DNA of 64,000 nt. Source: Bordetella genomosp. 2 (GTDB lineage Bacteria; Pseudomonadota; Gammaproteobacteria; Burkholderiales; Burkholderiaceae_B). Position 1 is the stretch's first letter, and each line of letters opens with the position of its first letter. Where the stretch lies: positions 434,001 through 498,000 of the forward strand of contig NZ_NEVT01000006.1 in the NCBI RefSeq assembly GCF_002261345.1, written 5' to 3'. This document shows positions 9,001-17,293 of the stretch, piece by piece. The notes under the pieces are model-generated. The model had not been told where the DNA came from. It did not search any database and saw only the letters and a program-made list of their open reading frames with translations. Both the position numbers and the translations under genes were made by a program.

Positions 9001-9729
9001 TCAGGCCAGGTGAGCCTTCAGGTCCTCCAGGCCGCCGATCAGCTTGCCGTTGATGAAGACCTGGGGCGCGGTGGCCTTGCCCGACACGGCGCCGATGACC
9101 CGGCCGCGGACCTTGTGGTCCAGCGGGATTTCGAGCGCATCGTAGCCCTTGTCCGCCAGCAGCGCCTTGGCTTCCACGCAGAACGGGCAGCCGGGCTTGG
9201 AGAACACCACGACCTGATCGGGCTTCTTGGCGTGCGGCGCGATGTAGGCCAGCATGGTGTCGGCGTCCGACACTTCGAACGGATCGCCTTGCTTCTGGGG
9301 CTCGATGAACATCTTCTCGATCACGCCGTCCTTGACCAGCATCGAATAGCGCCAGCTGCGCTTGCCGAAGCCGAGGTCGCGCTTGTCGACCAGCATGCCC
9401 ATGCCTTCGGTGAAGTCGCCGTTGCCGTCCGGCAGCAGCGTGATGTTGGCCGACTCCTGGTCCTTGGCCCATTCGTTCATCACGAACGTGTCGTTGACCG
9501 AGACGCACACGATGCTGTCCACGCCGGCCTCGCGGAAGGCGGGCGCCAGCTCGTTGAAGCGCGGCAGGTGGGTGGACGAGCAGGTCGGCGTGAACGCGCC
9601 CGGCAGGGAAAAGACCACCACGGTCTTGTTCTTGAACAGGTCATCGGTGGTGACCTGTTTCCAGTCATTGCCCTGGCGCACAGGGAAGGTCACGTTGGGA
9701 ACGCGTTGGCCTTCGCGGTTTTGCAGCAT
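9001..9729 (-). CDS. Hybrid peroxiredoxin-glutaredoxin (Prx5-type) peroxidase
   Basis: A 242-residue fusion. Residues 1-165 form a Prx5 peroxiredoxin with the peroxidatic Cys50 in [13 protein letters not shown]. Residues 170-242 form a glutaredoxin with the active site CPFC (C181, C184) and the cis-Pro motif TAPQVF. Such fusions, known in Haemophilus, Neisseria and Chromatium, reduce H2O2 and alkyl hydroperoxides using glutathione directly. The start at 9729 ([15 protein letters not shown]) fits the family and is preceded by an AGGAG-type site; an in-frame extension of 14 codons is unlikely. The gene is upstream of the flavoprotein and has an AT-rich upstream region with dyads. Confidence 0.95.
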   Translation of the reverse strand: MLQNREGQRVPNVTFPVRQGNDWKQVTTDDLFKNKTVVVFSLPGAFTPTCSSTHLPRFNELAPAFREAGVDSIVCVSVNDTFVMNEWAKDQESANITLLPDGNGDFTEGMGMLVDKRDLGFGKRSWRYSMLVKDGVIEKMFIEPQKQGDPFEVSDADTMLAYIAPHAKKPDQVVVFSKPGCPFCVEAKALLADKGYDALEIPLDHKVRGRVIGAVSGKATAPQVFINGKLIGGLEDLKAHLA

Positions 9730-9780
9730 TCGATCATCTCCTTGGATTGGGATTGGTGGACTGACCACCATGGGAGAGAT

Positions 9781-9844
9781 GATAAATACACACTATCAAT
9801 ATATCAAATTTAATTATTCAAATAAATTGATAGCCCAGACCAAT
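9781..9844 (-). promoter_or_regulatory. AT-rich promoter/operator region of the peroxiredoxin gene
   Basis: A stretch of about 50 bases that is nearly all A/T in an otherwise GC-rich genome. It is bounded by an inverted repeat, CTATCAAT (9793-9800) and ATTGATAG (9826-9833). ATAA-N7-CTAT (9782-9796) and ATAG-N7-CAAT (9830-9844) each resemble one dyad of an OxyR site with one mismatch, but they are not spaced like a normal OxyR tetramer site. A peroxide regulator binding here is only a hypothesis. Confidence 0.45.
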
Positions 9845-9861
9845 CGCCCGCGCGGCGACGC

Positions 9862-10065
9862 TCAACCGACCAGTTGCGGCTCATAGCCGGCGGCGGCGAT
9901 GGCGGCGCGCACGCGCTCCACGTCGGCCGCGCCTTCCACCGTGACGCGATGGGCGGCGAGATCGGCCGCCACGCGCGCGCCGGGCACGGCCTGCTGCACC
10001 GCCGTGGTGATCGACTGGACGCAGTGGCCGCAGGACATGTCGGGCACATTGAACTGGATGGACAT
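9862..10065 (-). CDS. copZ: CopZ-type copper chaperone (heavy-metal-associated domain)
   Basis: A 67-residue single HMA domain with the metal-binding MSCGHC motif at residues 10-15 and the ferredoxin-like pattern ending in AAAGYEPQLVG. It binds Cu(I) through the two Cys and would pass it to an exporter or buffer it in the cytosol. It is divergent from the MerR-type gene at 10252, and its promoter has the stretched 19-bp spacer typical of CueR control. No CopA ATPase is adjacent, so the partner pump must be elsewhere. Confidence 0.92.
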   Translation of the reverse strand: MSIQFNVPDMSCGHCVQSITTAVQQAVPGARVAADLAAHRVTVEGAADVERVRAAIAAAGYEPQLVG

Positions 10066-10114
10066 TGATAGGCTCCTTCAGAAATGGCCGCCGTGAGCAG
10101 CGGCAACGGAACCC

Positions 10115-10145
10115 AGCTTAAACCTTCCCATGATGGCAAAGTCAA
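10115..10145 (-). promoter_or_regulatory. copZ promoter with CueR operator in a 19-bp spacer
   Basis: Read on the minus strand, -35 TTGACT (10145-10140) and -10 TAAGCT (10120-10115) are separated by exactly 19 bases. The spacer holds the dyad ACCTTCCC...GGCAAAGT (10122-10142 on the plus strand). MerR-family activators bind such dyads and untwist the over-long spacer. The match to CueR sites (ACCTTCC/GGAAGGT type) and the adjacent cueR gene support copper-induced transcription of copZ. Confidence 0.85.
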
Positions 10146-10184
10146 GCCTATAATGCGCTTAACCTTCCCATCATGGAAAGGATG
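10125..10184 (+). promoter_or_regulatory. cueR promoter and a second CueR-type dyad
   Basis: A -10 TATAAT (10149-10154) with a weak -35 TTCCCA (10125-10130, 18-base spacer) points toward cueR, and its -35 lies inside the copZ operator, which implies autoregulation. A second dyad, ACCTTCCCATCATGGAAAGG (10162-10181), lies just past the -10. Its ACCTTCCCAT core repeats the first exactly 40 bases later, about four helical turns away. Confidence 0.65.
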
Positions 10185-10251
10185 CCTCCCTGCCCCGGAC
10201 GCTACGCTGCGCGCCCCGGCTTTCCGAAAACCCGTTCACGAGGAGCCCACC

Positions 10252-10647
10252 ATGACCATGAATATCGGCGAGGTCGCGCGGGCCTCCGGCATTTCCGCCA
10301 AGATGATCCGCTATTACGAGAGCATCGGCCTGGTCGGCCCGGCCACACGCACCGAATCGGGCTATCGCGTATATGGCGACAATGACCTGCATACGCTCAG
10401 GTTCGTGCGCCGCGCGCGCGACCTGGGCTTTTCGGTGGAGCAGATGCATGAGCTGCTGGCGCTATGGCGCGATCGCGACCGCGCCAGCGCCGACGTCAAG
10501 CGCATCGCGCTGCGCCATGTCGAGGGGCTGGAGCGCAAGGCGGCGGAACTGCAGCAGATGGCCGAGACCCTCAAGCACCTGGCGCGCCACTGCCACGGCG
10601 ACAGCCGGCCGGACTGCCCGATCATCCAGGAGCTGGGCGCCGGCTAG
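10252..10647 (+). CDS. cueR: Copper-responsive MerR-family regulator CueR
   Basis: A 131-residue MerR protein. The N-terminal winged helix reads MTMNIGEVARASGISAKMIR followed by YYESIGL. A dimerisation helix follows, and the C-terminal metal loop CHGDSRPDCPII carries two Cys eight residues apart, the CueR Cu(I)/Ag(I) pattern. The start at 10252 has AGGAG 6 bases upstream; an in-frame upstream ATG would run through the operator. It is divergent from copZ. Length is close to E. coli CueR (135). Confidence 0.93.
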   Translation: MTMNIGEVARASGISAKMIRYYESIGLVGPATRTESGYRVYGDNDLHTLRFVRRARDLGFSVEQMHELLALWRDRDRASADVKRIALRHVEGLERKAAELQQMAETLKHLARHCHGDSRPDCPIIQELGAG

Positions 10648-10697
10648 GGCCCGCTTTCGTTCAAAGAGGCCCCGTACTGGCCGGCACGGGCCGCGCG

Positions 10698-12071
10698 CTA
10701 CGCGGCTTCCTGGCCCTTCAGGCTGGCCTGCGCCTGGATCGCCAGGACTTCGTCGGCCGGCAGCGATTCGAACACCGCGATCGACTCCACGTGGCCAGTG
10801 TGGGGAAACATGTTGATCACGCCGGCGCTCTTGAGCACATAGCCGCCCTCATGCGCCATGATCGCGGCATCGCGCGCCAGCGTGGCCGGGTTGCACGACA
10901 CATACACGATGCGGACCGGGCGCTCGCGCGGCGCCAGTTGGGCCAGTGCCTGCGCCACCGCCTGGGCGCCCTCGCGCGGGGGATCGATCAGCATGCGATC
11001 GAAATGGCCGAGTCCGCGCAGCCAGTCGACGTCCACCTCGAACAAGTTCAAGGTGGCGAAACTCGTGCGCCCTTCCAGCCCGTGGCGCTCGGCGGCGGCC
11101 AGGGCCCGGTCGGTCAGGGCCTTGCTGCCCTCGATGCCGACCGCCTCGCGGGCGCGGGTGGCCAGCGGCAGGGTGAAGTTGCCCAGGCCACAGAACAGAT
11201 CGGCCACCCGGTCTTGCGGCTGCACATCGAGCAGCATGAGCGCGCGCGACACCATGGCCCGGTTGATGGCGTGGTTGACCTGCGTGAAATCGGTGGGCCG
11301 GTACGGCATGCGCGGGCCGAACTCGGGCATGGTGTAGCACAGCGCATCGGCATGCGCCGGATCGAGCGGATGGACCGTATCGGGCCCCTTGGGCTGCAGC
11401 CACCACTGCACGCCATGCTCGGCGGCAAAGGCGCGCAACACCTCCAGGTCGTGCTCGGTGAGCGGTTCGAGATGGCGCAGCACCAGCACCGTGACGCCCT
11501 CGCCCAGCGCCACTTCGATCTGCGGCATGCGGTCGGGCGCCGACATGGCGGCGATCATGGCACGCAGCGGCATCAGCATGTCGCTGACGTGCGCCGGCAG
11601 GACGTGGCATTCGCGCATGTCGGCCACATAGCTGCTCTTGCGTTCGTGGAAGCCCACCAGCACACCGCCCTTCTTGGGCACGACGCGCACCGACAGGCGG
11701 GCGCGATAGCGATAGCCCCAGGTGGGGCCGTGCAACGGCGGCAACACGCGCTGCGGGCGCAGCTTGCCGACATGCCAGAAGGTGTCTTCCAGCGCGCGCT
11801 GCTTGATCGCCACCTGGGCGCTGGGCTCCAGGTGCTGCATGGCACAGCCGCCGCATACGCCGAAATGCGGACAGCGCGGTGCCACCCGGAGCGCGGCGGG
11901 CCGCAGAATGTCCTCGACCCGCGCGATCTCGTACGAGGGTTTGCGCCGCACCGTCTGCGCGGTGACGCGCTCGGTGGGCAGCGCGCCCTCGACGAACACC
12001 ACCTTGCCATCGCGGCGGGCGATTCCCCGGGCCTCCAGGTCCAGGGACTCGATATTCAGTACTTCGGCCAT
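10698..12071 (-). CDS. rlmD: 23S rRNA (uracil-5-)-methyltransferase RlmD
   Basis: A 457-residue SAM-dependent enzyme that makes m5U1939 in 23S rRNA (formerly RumA). It has an N-terminal TRAM domain (about 1-55), a 4Fe-4S cluster set with C67, C73 and C76 in [10 protein letters not shown] plus C155 in the RECHV segment, the SAM motif [14 protein letters not shown] (from 291), and the catalytic C393 in [11 protein letters not shown]. The start at 12071 ([18 protein letters not shown]) fits the TRAM domain start. It stands alone on the minus strand, convergent with cueR. Confidence 0.95.
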   Translation of the reverse strand: MAEVLNIESLDLEARGIARRDGKVVFVEGALPTERVTAQTVRRKPSYEIARVEDILRPAALRVAPRCPHFGVCGGCAMQHLEPSAQVAIKQRALEDTFWHVGKLRPQRVLPPLHGPTWGYRYRARLSVRVVPKKGGVLVGFHERKSSYVADMRECHVLPAHVSDMLMPLRAMIAAMSAPDRMPQIEVALGEGVTVLVLRHLEPLTEHDLEVLRAFAAEHGVQWWLQPKGPDTVHPLDPAHADALCYTMPEFGPRMPYRPTDFTQVNHAINRAMVSRALMLLDVQPQDRVADLFCGLGNFTLPLATRAREAVGIEGSKALTDRALAAAERHGLEGRTSFATLNLFEVDVDWLRGLGHFDRMLIDPPREGAQAVAQALAQLAPRERPVRIVYVSCNPATLARDAAIMAHEGGYVLKSAGVINMFPHTGHVESIAVFESLPADEVLAIQAQASLKGQEAA

Positions 12072-12128
12072 CTCTCTTGCAATCCAGGCATTTACAGGCA
12101 ACCGGGCATTGTAAAAGAGGAAACCGGA

Positions 12129-12142
12129 ACCCGCCGCGGCGG
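12129..12142 (-). terminator. Hairpin after the TorF-family gene
   Basis: CCCGCC (12129-12134) and GGCGGG (12137-12142) pair around two bases, 26 bases after the stop of the gene ending at 12169. On the minus strand TTCC, GGTTTCC and CTCTTTT follow, moderately U-rich. It probably ends that transcript before rlmD. Confidence 0.5.
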
Positions 12143-12168
12143 GGCCGCCTTCCAGCGTGACTCGGGCG

Positions 12169-12921
12169 CTAGAACGCACGGGCCACCGAGAATACCGCCC
12201 CCAGCCGGCCGGACGGATGGCCGTTCTTGGTCGGCAGCCAGTTGTCGGCCGACGCCCCTACCGCGGCCAGCCCGAGCACCCAGCCGTTCAGGTCCTTGGT
12301 CACGCCCAGCTTGTAGTCGACATAGTGCCCGATGGAATCCCCGTCCATGTCGACCTGCTGCTTCAGCTTCTGGTAACCCACGTGCGCCACCAGGCCCCAG
12401 CCGTCGCCCAGGTCGAAATTGGCCGTGCCGTCCAGGTACCAGGTGCCCTTGCTGTCGGGCGTGCTGAAAAAGTCGCTCGGCGTGTAGGAGTACTTCAACG
12501 AGTAGCGGCCGTAGCTCAGGCCGACGTACAAGTCCGTGTTGTTGTAGTTGCCGCCCTTGGGCGAGGAGGACCCGGGGTAGTAGTAATACAGCGCGCCGAC
12601 ATCCAGCCCCAGGCCATGCCCGAGTTCGCCTTTCCAGCCGCCGTAGAAGTCCATTTCCAGGTTGCCCTCGGGGAACACGAAGTCGGAGACGTTCGAGTTC
12701 CAGTTGCCCAGGTAGAAGCCCGAGCTGTGCGCCAGGTCGAAGCCGACTTGCACCGCCGGACGGAAGTTGGTCTGCGAATAGCCGCGGAACCGGTAGTCGC
12801 TGACGATGGCGGCATTGCCGCTGAGCGAAAAGCCCGCGCCCAGGTCGGTGGGCTCGGCATGGGCGGATGCGGCGATGGCGGCAAGGACGGCGACGGACAA
12901 GGCAGGCAGGGAGCGTTTCAT
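12169..12921 (-). CDS. TorF-family putative outer membrane porin-like protein
   Basis: A 250-residue exported protein. Residues 1-22 ([20 protein letters not shown] plus HA) form a signal peptide cut after AHA. The mature part matches the TIGR02001/TorF family: [17 protein letters not shown] near the start, [13 protein letters not shown], alternating aromatic strands (ALYYYYPG) and a terminal Phe (VFSVARAF), typical of beta-barrels recognised by BamA. No substrate is established for the family. The start at 12921 is chosen because it begins the signal peptide. The upstream 271-base gap separates it from the Spy-like gene. Confidence 0.85.
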   Translation of the reverse strand: MKRSLPALSVAVLAAIAASAHAEPTDLGAGFSLSGNAAIVSDYRFRGYSQTNFRPAVQVGFDLAHSSGFYLGNWNSNVSDFVFPEGNLEMDFYGGWKGELGHGLGLDVGALYYYYPGSSSPKGGNYNNTDLYVGLSYGRYSLKYSYTPSDFFSTPDSKGTWYLDGTANFDLGDGWGLVAHVGYQKLKQQVDMDGDSIGHYVDYKLGVTKDLNGWVLGLAAVGASADNWLPTKNGHPSGRLGAVFSVARAF

Positions 12922-13192
12922 GGTGCGGGATCCTGTGCGGAGGTCGGCGCGGCGGGACTGCCGCGCCCGGCGGCCGGCTGTCATGGAAATGTCACCGGCT
13001 CGCCTCGCTTGAAGCACCTTTCATGCCAACTCCGGTACCGGGCAATGCGCGTTCCGGGGCCCTCGTCCAGGCACCGCTTCGGTGCGCTGGTCGCCCTGCC
13101 CGCACCTTTTCGAGGCCGCCGGCAGGGCCGCCTGCGCCAGGCTGGCGAAAAAAAGCCGCGCGGCACTCGGCCGCGCCCTGGTTGCTACCGGG
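12922..13192. other. Gap between TorF-like and Spy-like genes
   Basis: A 271-base non-coding stretch. Its right end holds the strong terminator of the Spy-like gene (13148-13176). The remainder must carry the promoter of the TorF-like gene, but I found no convincing -35/-10 pair. No small coding frame with a ribosome site is supportable. Confidence 0.4.
13148..13176 (-). terminator. Strong intrinsic terminator of the Spy-like gene
   Basis: On the minus strand the stem GCGCGGC (13176-13170) pairs with GCCGCGC (13164-13158) around a 5-base loop, then GGC and a run of seven T (13154-13148) follow. It begins 16 bases after the stop codon. This is the most classical Rho-independent terminator in the window. 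Confidence 0.88.
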
Positions 13193-13816
13193 TCAGTTGG
13201 ACTGCGCCGCCCCGCTGGCGGGAGCTTGGGCCTGGCCGGCGCCCCGGCCCTGGCGCTCTTCGCGGTTTGCCCGGCGCTCCTGCATCTTGGCCCGGCGTTC
13301 CTGCATCTTGGCGTGGCGCTCCTTGACGATTTCGGTGACCTGCTGGCGCTGGCCGTCGTTCAGGCTGTCCCAGGCGGCCAGCCACTTCTCGCGCACCTGC
13401 TCGGCCTGCTTGCTGAACTGATCGCGGTTCTCGTCGTGGCGTGCCACCAGGGCGCGCGGATCGAGCTTGCCGCCTTCGAGCTGGCTGGCCAGCAGCTCAT
13501 GGCGCTTGGCGCCGGCCTCGCGCATGGCGGTGTGCAGGTCGCGCTGGGCCTGCCGCGCGGCATCGAAGGCGGCCTGCTGCTTGGCATCGAGCTTGAGCGC
13601 GTCGACCTGCTTCTGCGACAGCGGACCGATGCCGGGGACACGGAAGCCGTCGCGCATCATCATGCCGCGGTGGTGGCCGTGGTACTTGCCATGGGCTTGG
13701 CCCATGCCGTCCATGCCTCCCATGCCGGGCGCGGCAACCGCTGCGCCAGCGAGGCCGCCGGCGGCGACGACGAAGCTGAGGGCTGCCAGGGAGGAACGAA
13801 TAGCGTATCGGGACAT
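13193..13816 (-). CDS. Spy/CpxP-like periplasmic protein with Met/His-rich N-terminus
   Basis: A 207-residue exported protein. The signal peptide (about 1-29) ends at AAVAA. It is followed by a Met/His/Gly-rich segment (GMGGMDGMGQAHGKYHGHH and MMM), a likely metal-binding patch. The rest is helical and charged with the LTxxQ-type motif GPLSQKQVDAL, KLDAKQQAAF and LNDGQRQQVTEI, as in Spy, CpxP and heavy-metal sensor ZraP. These are ATP-independent envelope chaperones or metal sensors. Near the C-terminus a heptad (ERHAKMQ, ERRAKMQ) is repeated through a 21-base DNA duplication. The copper genes lie only 3 kb away, but on separate transcripts. Confidence 0.8.
   Translation of the reverse strand: MSRYAIRSSLAALSFVVAAGGLAGAAVAAPGMGGMDGMGQAHGKYHGHHRGMMMRDGFRVPGIGPLSQKQVDALKLDAKQQAAFDAARQAQRDLHTAMREAGAKRHELLASQLEGGKLDPRALVARHDENRDQFSKQAEQVREKWLAAWDSLNDGQRQQVTEIVKERHAKMQERRAKMQERRANREERQGRGAGQAQAPASGAAQSN
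13273..13322. repeat. 21-base tandem repeat inside the Spy-like gene
   Basis: Two 21-base units (13273-13293 and 13294-13314) differ at three positions, followed by the first 8 bases of a third unit. They encode in-frame Arg/Met-rich heptads. Copy number could vary between strains without a frameshift. Confidence 0.8.
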
Positions 13817-13927
13817 GGTGATCTCCTGAAAAAGTAGAACGCGAGCCCATTGTGCGAGCGGGGTGGTTACGCACCCGTTTCGCGCCGGCGTTCCGATATT
13901 TCAGTCGGTTGCTGGCTGCCCGCCGGC

Positions 13928-14719
13928 TCAGGCCGGCGCGGCGGAAGCGTCCCAGGCCTGCAGGTAGAGGCGCCAGTGCGGCGCGTCGCTGGCCGCGAGG
14001 GTGTCCCGCACCAGGTCGATTTCCGCCTGGTAGGCGGCGGCGTCCAGCTCGCCGCGCAGGAACCGGAAACGGCAGTACACCAGCCAGGTGTTGACCACGT
14101 CGGTCTCGCAATAAGCGCGGACTTCGTCGGCCTTGCCTTCCTGCCAGGCCTGCCAGACCTGGCCGCCGTCCATGCCCAGCTTGCCGGGAAACCCGCACAG
14201 CTTGGCCAGTTCATCCAGCGGCGCGTTGGCCCGGCCGTTGTACTTGGCCAGCAAGTCCATCAGGTCGATGTGGCGGTTGTGATAGCGGCCGATATAGTTG
14301 TTGAACTTGAACTCGCGGTCTTCTTCGCCAGTGTCCCAATAGCGCGGCGCCGGCACGCCGTGGATCAGGCTGCGGTAGTGCAGCACCGGCAGGTCGAAAC
14401 CGGAGCCGTTCCAGCTGACCAGGCGCGGCGTGTAGCGCTCGATGGTCTTGAAGAACATGTTGAGCAGGACCGGCTCGGGGTCGTCCGGCTGGCCCAGCGT
14501 CTTGACCCGAAAGCCCTGGTCGTCGCGGAACACGCAGCCGATGACCGCGACCTGATGCAGGTGCAGAGGCAGGAAATCGTGCCCCACCGCGTCGCGGCGC
14601 GCCTGGAAGGCGCGTTCAGCGACCTCGGCAGCGGGCACGTCGGCGCCCCAGCCGTTGAGCCGGCGCAGGCCGGCCACGTCCGGCAGGGTTTCGAGATCGA
14701 AGACCAGTGTCGGGGTCAT
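13928..14719 (-). CDS. Predicted 3'-5' exonuclease of the PolB-exonuclease-like family
   Basis: A 263-residue DnaQ-fold nuclease resembling the proofreading domain of family B polymerases (DNA_pol_B_exo2 family). Catalytic acidic motifs: FDLETLPDV (ExoI, D and E at 7 and 9), SWNGSGFDLPVLHYR (ExoII, N and D) and the YCETDVVNTW block (ExoIII, Y/D, DEDDy type). There is no polymerase domain. The start ATG at 14719 overlaps the nlpD stop by 4 bases, so translation is coupled to nlpD. This position is often occupied by rpoS in related bacteria. The physiological substrate is unknown. Confidence 0.85.
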   Translation of the reverse strand: MTPTLVFDLETLPDVAGLRRLNGWGADVPAAEVAERAFQARRDAVGHDFLPLHLHQVAVIGCVFRDDQGFRVKTLGQPDDPEPVLLNMFFKTIERYTPRLVSWNGSGFDLPVLHYRSLIHGVPAPRYWDTGEEDREFKFNNYIGRYHNRHIDLMDLLAKYNGRANAPLDELAKLCGFPGKLGMDGGQVWQAWQEGKADEVRAYCETDVVNTWLVYCRFRFLRGELDAAAYQAEIDLVRDTLAASDAPHWRLYLQAWDASAAPA

Positions 14720-15558
14720 CGCGGCGGCAGGTACTGCAGGGGGTCGACCGGCGTGCCCTGGCGGCGGATCTCGAAGTGCAGCCGCGGCGAGGTGGTGTCG
14801 GTCTGGCCGATTTCGGCGATCTTCGCGCCGCGCTTGACGGTCTGGCCGGTCTTGACCAGCAGGGTGCGGTTGTGCGCGTACGCGGTGATGAAGCCGTTCT
14901 GGTGGTTGATGATGATGAGGTTGCCCAGGCCGCGCACGCCGTTGCCGCTGTACATGACCTTGCCGTCGGCCGCCGCGCTGACCGGATCGCCCAGGGCGCC
15001 GCCGATGTCGATGCCCTTGGTGGAGGTGCTGAAGGTCTGGGTGACCGGGCCGCTGGACGGCCATCCCCAGGTGATCAGGCTGGCATCGGAGGCGCGCGGC
15101 GGGGTGGCCACGGGAGCCGGGGCCTGGGCCGGCGGCGTGGTGGCCGGCGGGGTTTCCGGTTCGCCCAGCGGCACGGGCTTGGCCTCGACCGGGGCCGGCG
15201 TGGGCGCCGGCGCGGACGGCTTGGCCGCCGCGCTGCCCGACAGCCGGAGCACCTGGCCCACGCTGATCTGGTTGGGGTCGCTGATGTTGTTCCAGCGCTT
15301 CACGCTTTCGATGTCGACGTTGTTGGCGCGCGCGATCTGGTAGAGCGTATCGCCGGGCTTGACGACATAGGTGCCGCCGGGCTGCGCGGCGGCAGGCTGA
15401 TTGGACAGGTCCACCACCGGGGCGCGCGTTTTCGTGGTCGAGCAGCCGGCCAGCAGCGCCAGGCCGATCAGGCCCGCCACCCATGCGGCGCGGGGACGGC
15501 GCGCGACGCGCGTCGCGCGGAAAGAAAGGTCGGTCAGTGGCAACTGCCCGTTGAGCAT
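14716..15558 (-). CDS. nlpD: NlpD-type lipoprotein with LysM and M23 domains
   Basis: A 280-residue envelope lipoprotein. A basic N-terminus and hydrophobic stretch end in the lipobox LLAGC (about residues 33-37). A LysM domain follows (GGTYVVKPGDTLYQIARANN), then a Pro/Ala-rich linker, then an M23/LytM domain (SSGPVTQTFSTSTKGIDIGG to LHFEIRRQGTPVDPLQYLPP). The zinc ligands of active M23 enzymes are largely missing, as expected for NlpD/EnvC-type activators of amidase AmiC during cell separation. It lies 17 bases after pcm in the surE-pcm-nlpD array. Confidence 0.93.
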   Translation of the reverse strand: MLNGQLPLTDLSFRATRVARRPRAAWVAGLIGLALLAGCSTTKTRAPVVDLSNQPAAAQPGGTYVVKPGDTLYQIARANNVDIESVKRWNNISDPNQISVGQVLRLSGSAAAKPSAPAPTPAPVEAKPVPLGEPETPPATTPPAQAPAPVATPPRASDASLITWGWPSSGPVTQTFSTSTKGIDIGGALGDPVSAAADGKVMYSGNGVRGLGNLIIINHQNGFITAYAHNRTLLVKTGQTVKRGAKIAEIGQTDTTSPRLHFEIRRQGTPVDPLQYLPPR

Positions 15559-15575
15559 GTGCTTCTCCTGTTTGC

Positions 15576-16391
15576 TCAAGATTGTATTCCGGCCCTCAGC
15601 GGCACGAAACGTACCGCCTCCAGTTCGGTGCGCTTCCAGCTCGACGTGCCGGTGCGCTCTACCAGCACCAGCCGTTGGTTGGTGGCGCCTTCCGGCGCGA
15701 TCAGACGGCCCCCGGGCGCGAGCTGTTCCAGCAGCGCCTGCGGGATGGCCAGTCCGGCCGCAGCCACAACAATAGCATCGAACGGCGCGACGCCGGGCAG
15801 GCCCTGCATGCCGTCGCCGTGGATGAGACGGACGCGCGTGGCCAGGCGCAACGACCGCAAATGATTGCGGGCCAGCTCGAACAGGCCGCGGATGCGCTCG
15901 ATGGCATGTACCTCGCGCACGAACTGCGCCAGCACCGCGGCCTGGTAGCCGCAACCGGCGCCGACCTCGAGCACGCGGGTCGGGCTGCGGTCTTCGCAGG
16001 CGGCGGAGATCATGCGCGCCACCACCCACGGCTGCGAGATGGTCTGGGAATGGCCGATCGGCAGCGCGGCGTCTTCGTAGGCCCGGCTGGCCAGCGCCTC
16101 GTCCACAAAGACATGGCGCGGCACTGCGCTCATGGCATTGAGTACGCGCTCGTCGGTAATGCCCTGGGTGCGCAAGCGCTGCACCATGGCATGGCGCAGG
16201 CGGTCGGAGTTGAGCCCCAGGTTGCCGCCCTGCCCGGCCGCGCCGCCGGCGGGCGCGGGGCGCGCCAGGGTGGCGGGCGAGATGCGCGTGTTGCTGTTGG
16301 CGGCGGTCACCCCGGGCGCCAGGCCCGTGGACCCATATCCGGCGGAGCGCGGGCGGCCCGGCGGGCCGGGGGGCGTCACAGGCTTGCGCAT
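15576..16391 (-). CDS. pcm: Protein-L-isoaspartate O-methyltransferase
   Basis: A 271-residue SAM enzyme that starts repair of isoaspartyl damage in aged proteins. The core (from about residue 60) is typical: [47 protein letters not shown] and [16 protein letters not shown] (SAM site). An N-terminal extension of about 55 residues, rich in Pro, Gly and Ala, is not part of the core and may be disordered. The chosen start at 16391 overlaps the end of surE by 16 bases; another Met lies five codons upstream. The pairing with surE is conserved in proteobacteria. Confidence 0.93.
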   Translation of the reverse strand: MRKPVTPPGPPGRPRSAGYGSTGLAPGVTAANSNTRISPATLARPAPAGGAAGQGGNLGLNSDRLRHAMVQRLRTQGITDERVLNAMSAVPRHVFVDEALASRAYEDAALPIGHSQTISQPWVVARMISAACEDRSPTRVLEVGAGCGYQAAVLAQFVREVHAIERIRGLFELARNHLRSLRLATRVRLIHGDGMQGLPGVAPFDAIVVAAAGLAIPQALLEQLAPGGRLIAPEGATNQRLVLVERTGTSSWKRTELEAVRFVPLRAGIQS

Positions 16392-17134
16392 AGCGGCTCC
16401 GCCCAATGCCGGACTTCGTCGAGCTGGCTGTGTTGGGTCAGGTCCAGCCGCAGCGGCGTCACCGATACGGCGCCTTGCGCCACCGCGTGGAAGTCGGTGC
16501 CCGGCGCGGCATCGGCGGCCAGCCCGACCGGCCCGATCCAGTAGACCGTGTCGCCGTAGGGGGTGGTGGTGCGCACCACCGGCTCGGAAGGATGGCGCTT
16601 GCCCAGGCGCGTGACCCGGAAACCGTCGAGCGCGTCGTACGGGCGGCTGGGAATATTGACGTTGAGCAGCACCGGCGCGGCGAGGGGCTCGGCCAGCTGC
16701 CGCTCGACCACCTGGCGCGCCGCCCGGGCGGCCGATTCGAGGTGCGCCCAGCCTTTCTCGGCCAGCGAGAAGGCGATGGACGGGATGCCGAACAGATAGC
16801 CTTCCGCGGCCGCCGCGACCGTGCCGGAATAAAGCGTGTCGTCGCCCATGTTGGCGCCGTTGTTGATGCCCGACACCACCAGGTCCGGCCGCGCCTCCAT
16901 GAGCCCGGTCAGGGCCACGTGTACGCAGTCCGACGGCGTGCCGTTGACGCAGACGAAGCCGTTGGCCGCCGTGCGCACGGTGAGCGGCCGGTTCAGCGTG
17001 AGGGAGTTGGAGGCGCCGCTGTGGTTGGTCTCGGGCGCCACGACGGTGAGCTCGCCCAGGCCTTCGAGCGCCTTGACCAGCGCCTCCAGGCCGGGAGCGG
17101 TATAGCCATCGTCATTGGAAACCAGAATACGCAT
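16376..17134 (-). CDS. surE: 5'/3'-nucleotidase SurE
   Basis: A 252-residue metal-dependent phosphatase of survival protein SurE family. The start at 17134 gives [15 protein letters not shown] with the metal ligands D8 and D9; further ligands are Ser in [12 protein letters not shown] and Asn in [19 protein letters not shown]. It dephosphorylates nucleoside monophosphates and short polyphosphates. It heads the surE-pcm-nlpD-exonuclease series and is divergent from plsY, with about 160 bases between the starts. Confidence 0.96.
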   Translation of the reverse strand: MRILVSNDDGYTAPGLEALVKALEGLGELTVVAPETNHSGASNSLTLNRPLTVRTAANGFVCVNGTPSDCVHVALTGLMEARPDLVVSGINNGANMGDDTLYSGTVAAAAEGYLFGIPSIAFSLAEKGWAHLESAARAARQVVERQLAEPLAAPVLLNVNIPSRPYDALDGFRVTRLGKRHPSEPVVRTTTPYGDTVYWIGPVGLAADAAPGTDFHAVAQGAVSVTPLRLDLTQHSQLDEVRHWAEPLCASL

Positions 17135-17293
17135 TGTGCATCCAGAAGAAAGCGCGCGCGGCGAAACGCGACCGATTGTACCGCCGGAAAATGACCCGGC
17201 CCGTCCCGCCGCGCGCCGGCCGGTGCGTGCGCGCCCCGCCCCTGCGCGCGGTAGAATCCGCTGCCACGATCTCATACGCAACGGATACTCGCC

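Noticed and set aside
9782-9844. A true OxyR binding site upstream of the peroxidase
   Set aside because: The two OxyR-like half sites each have a mismatch and are too far apart, so I only describe an AT-rich operator-like region.
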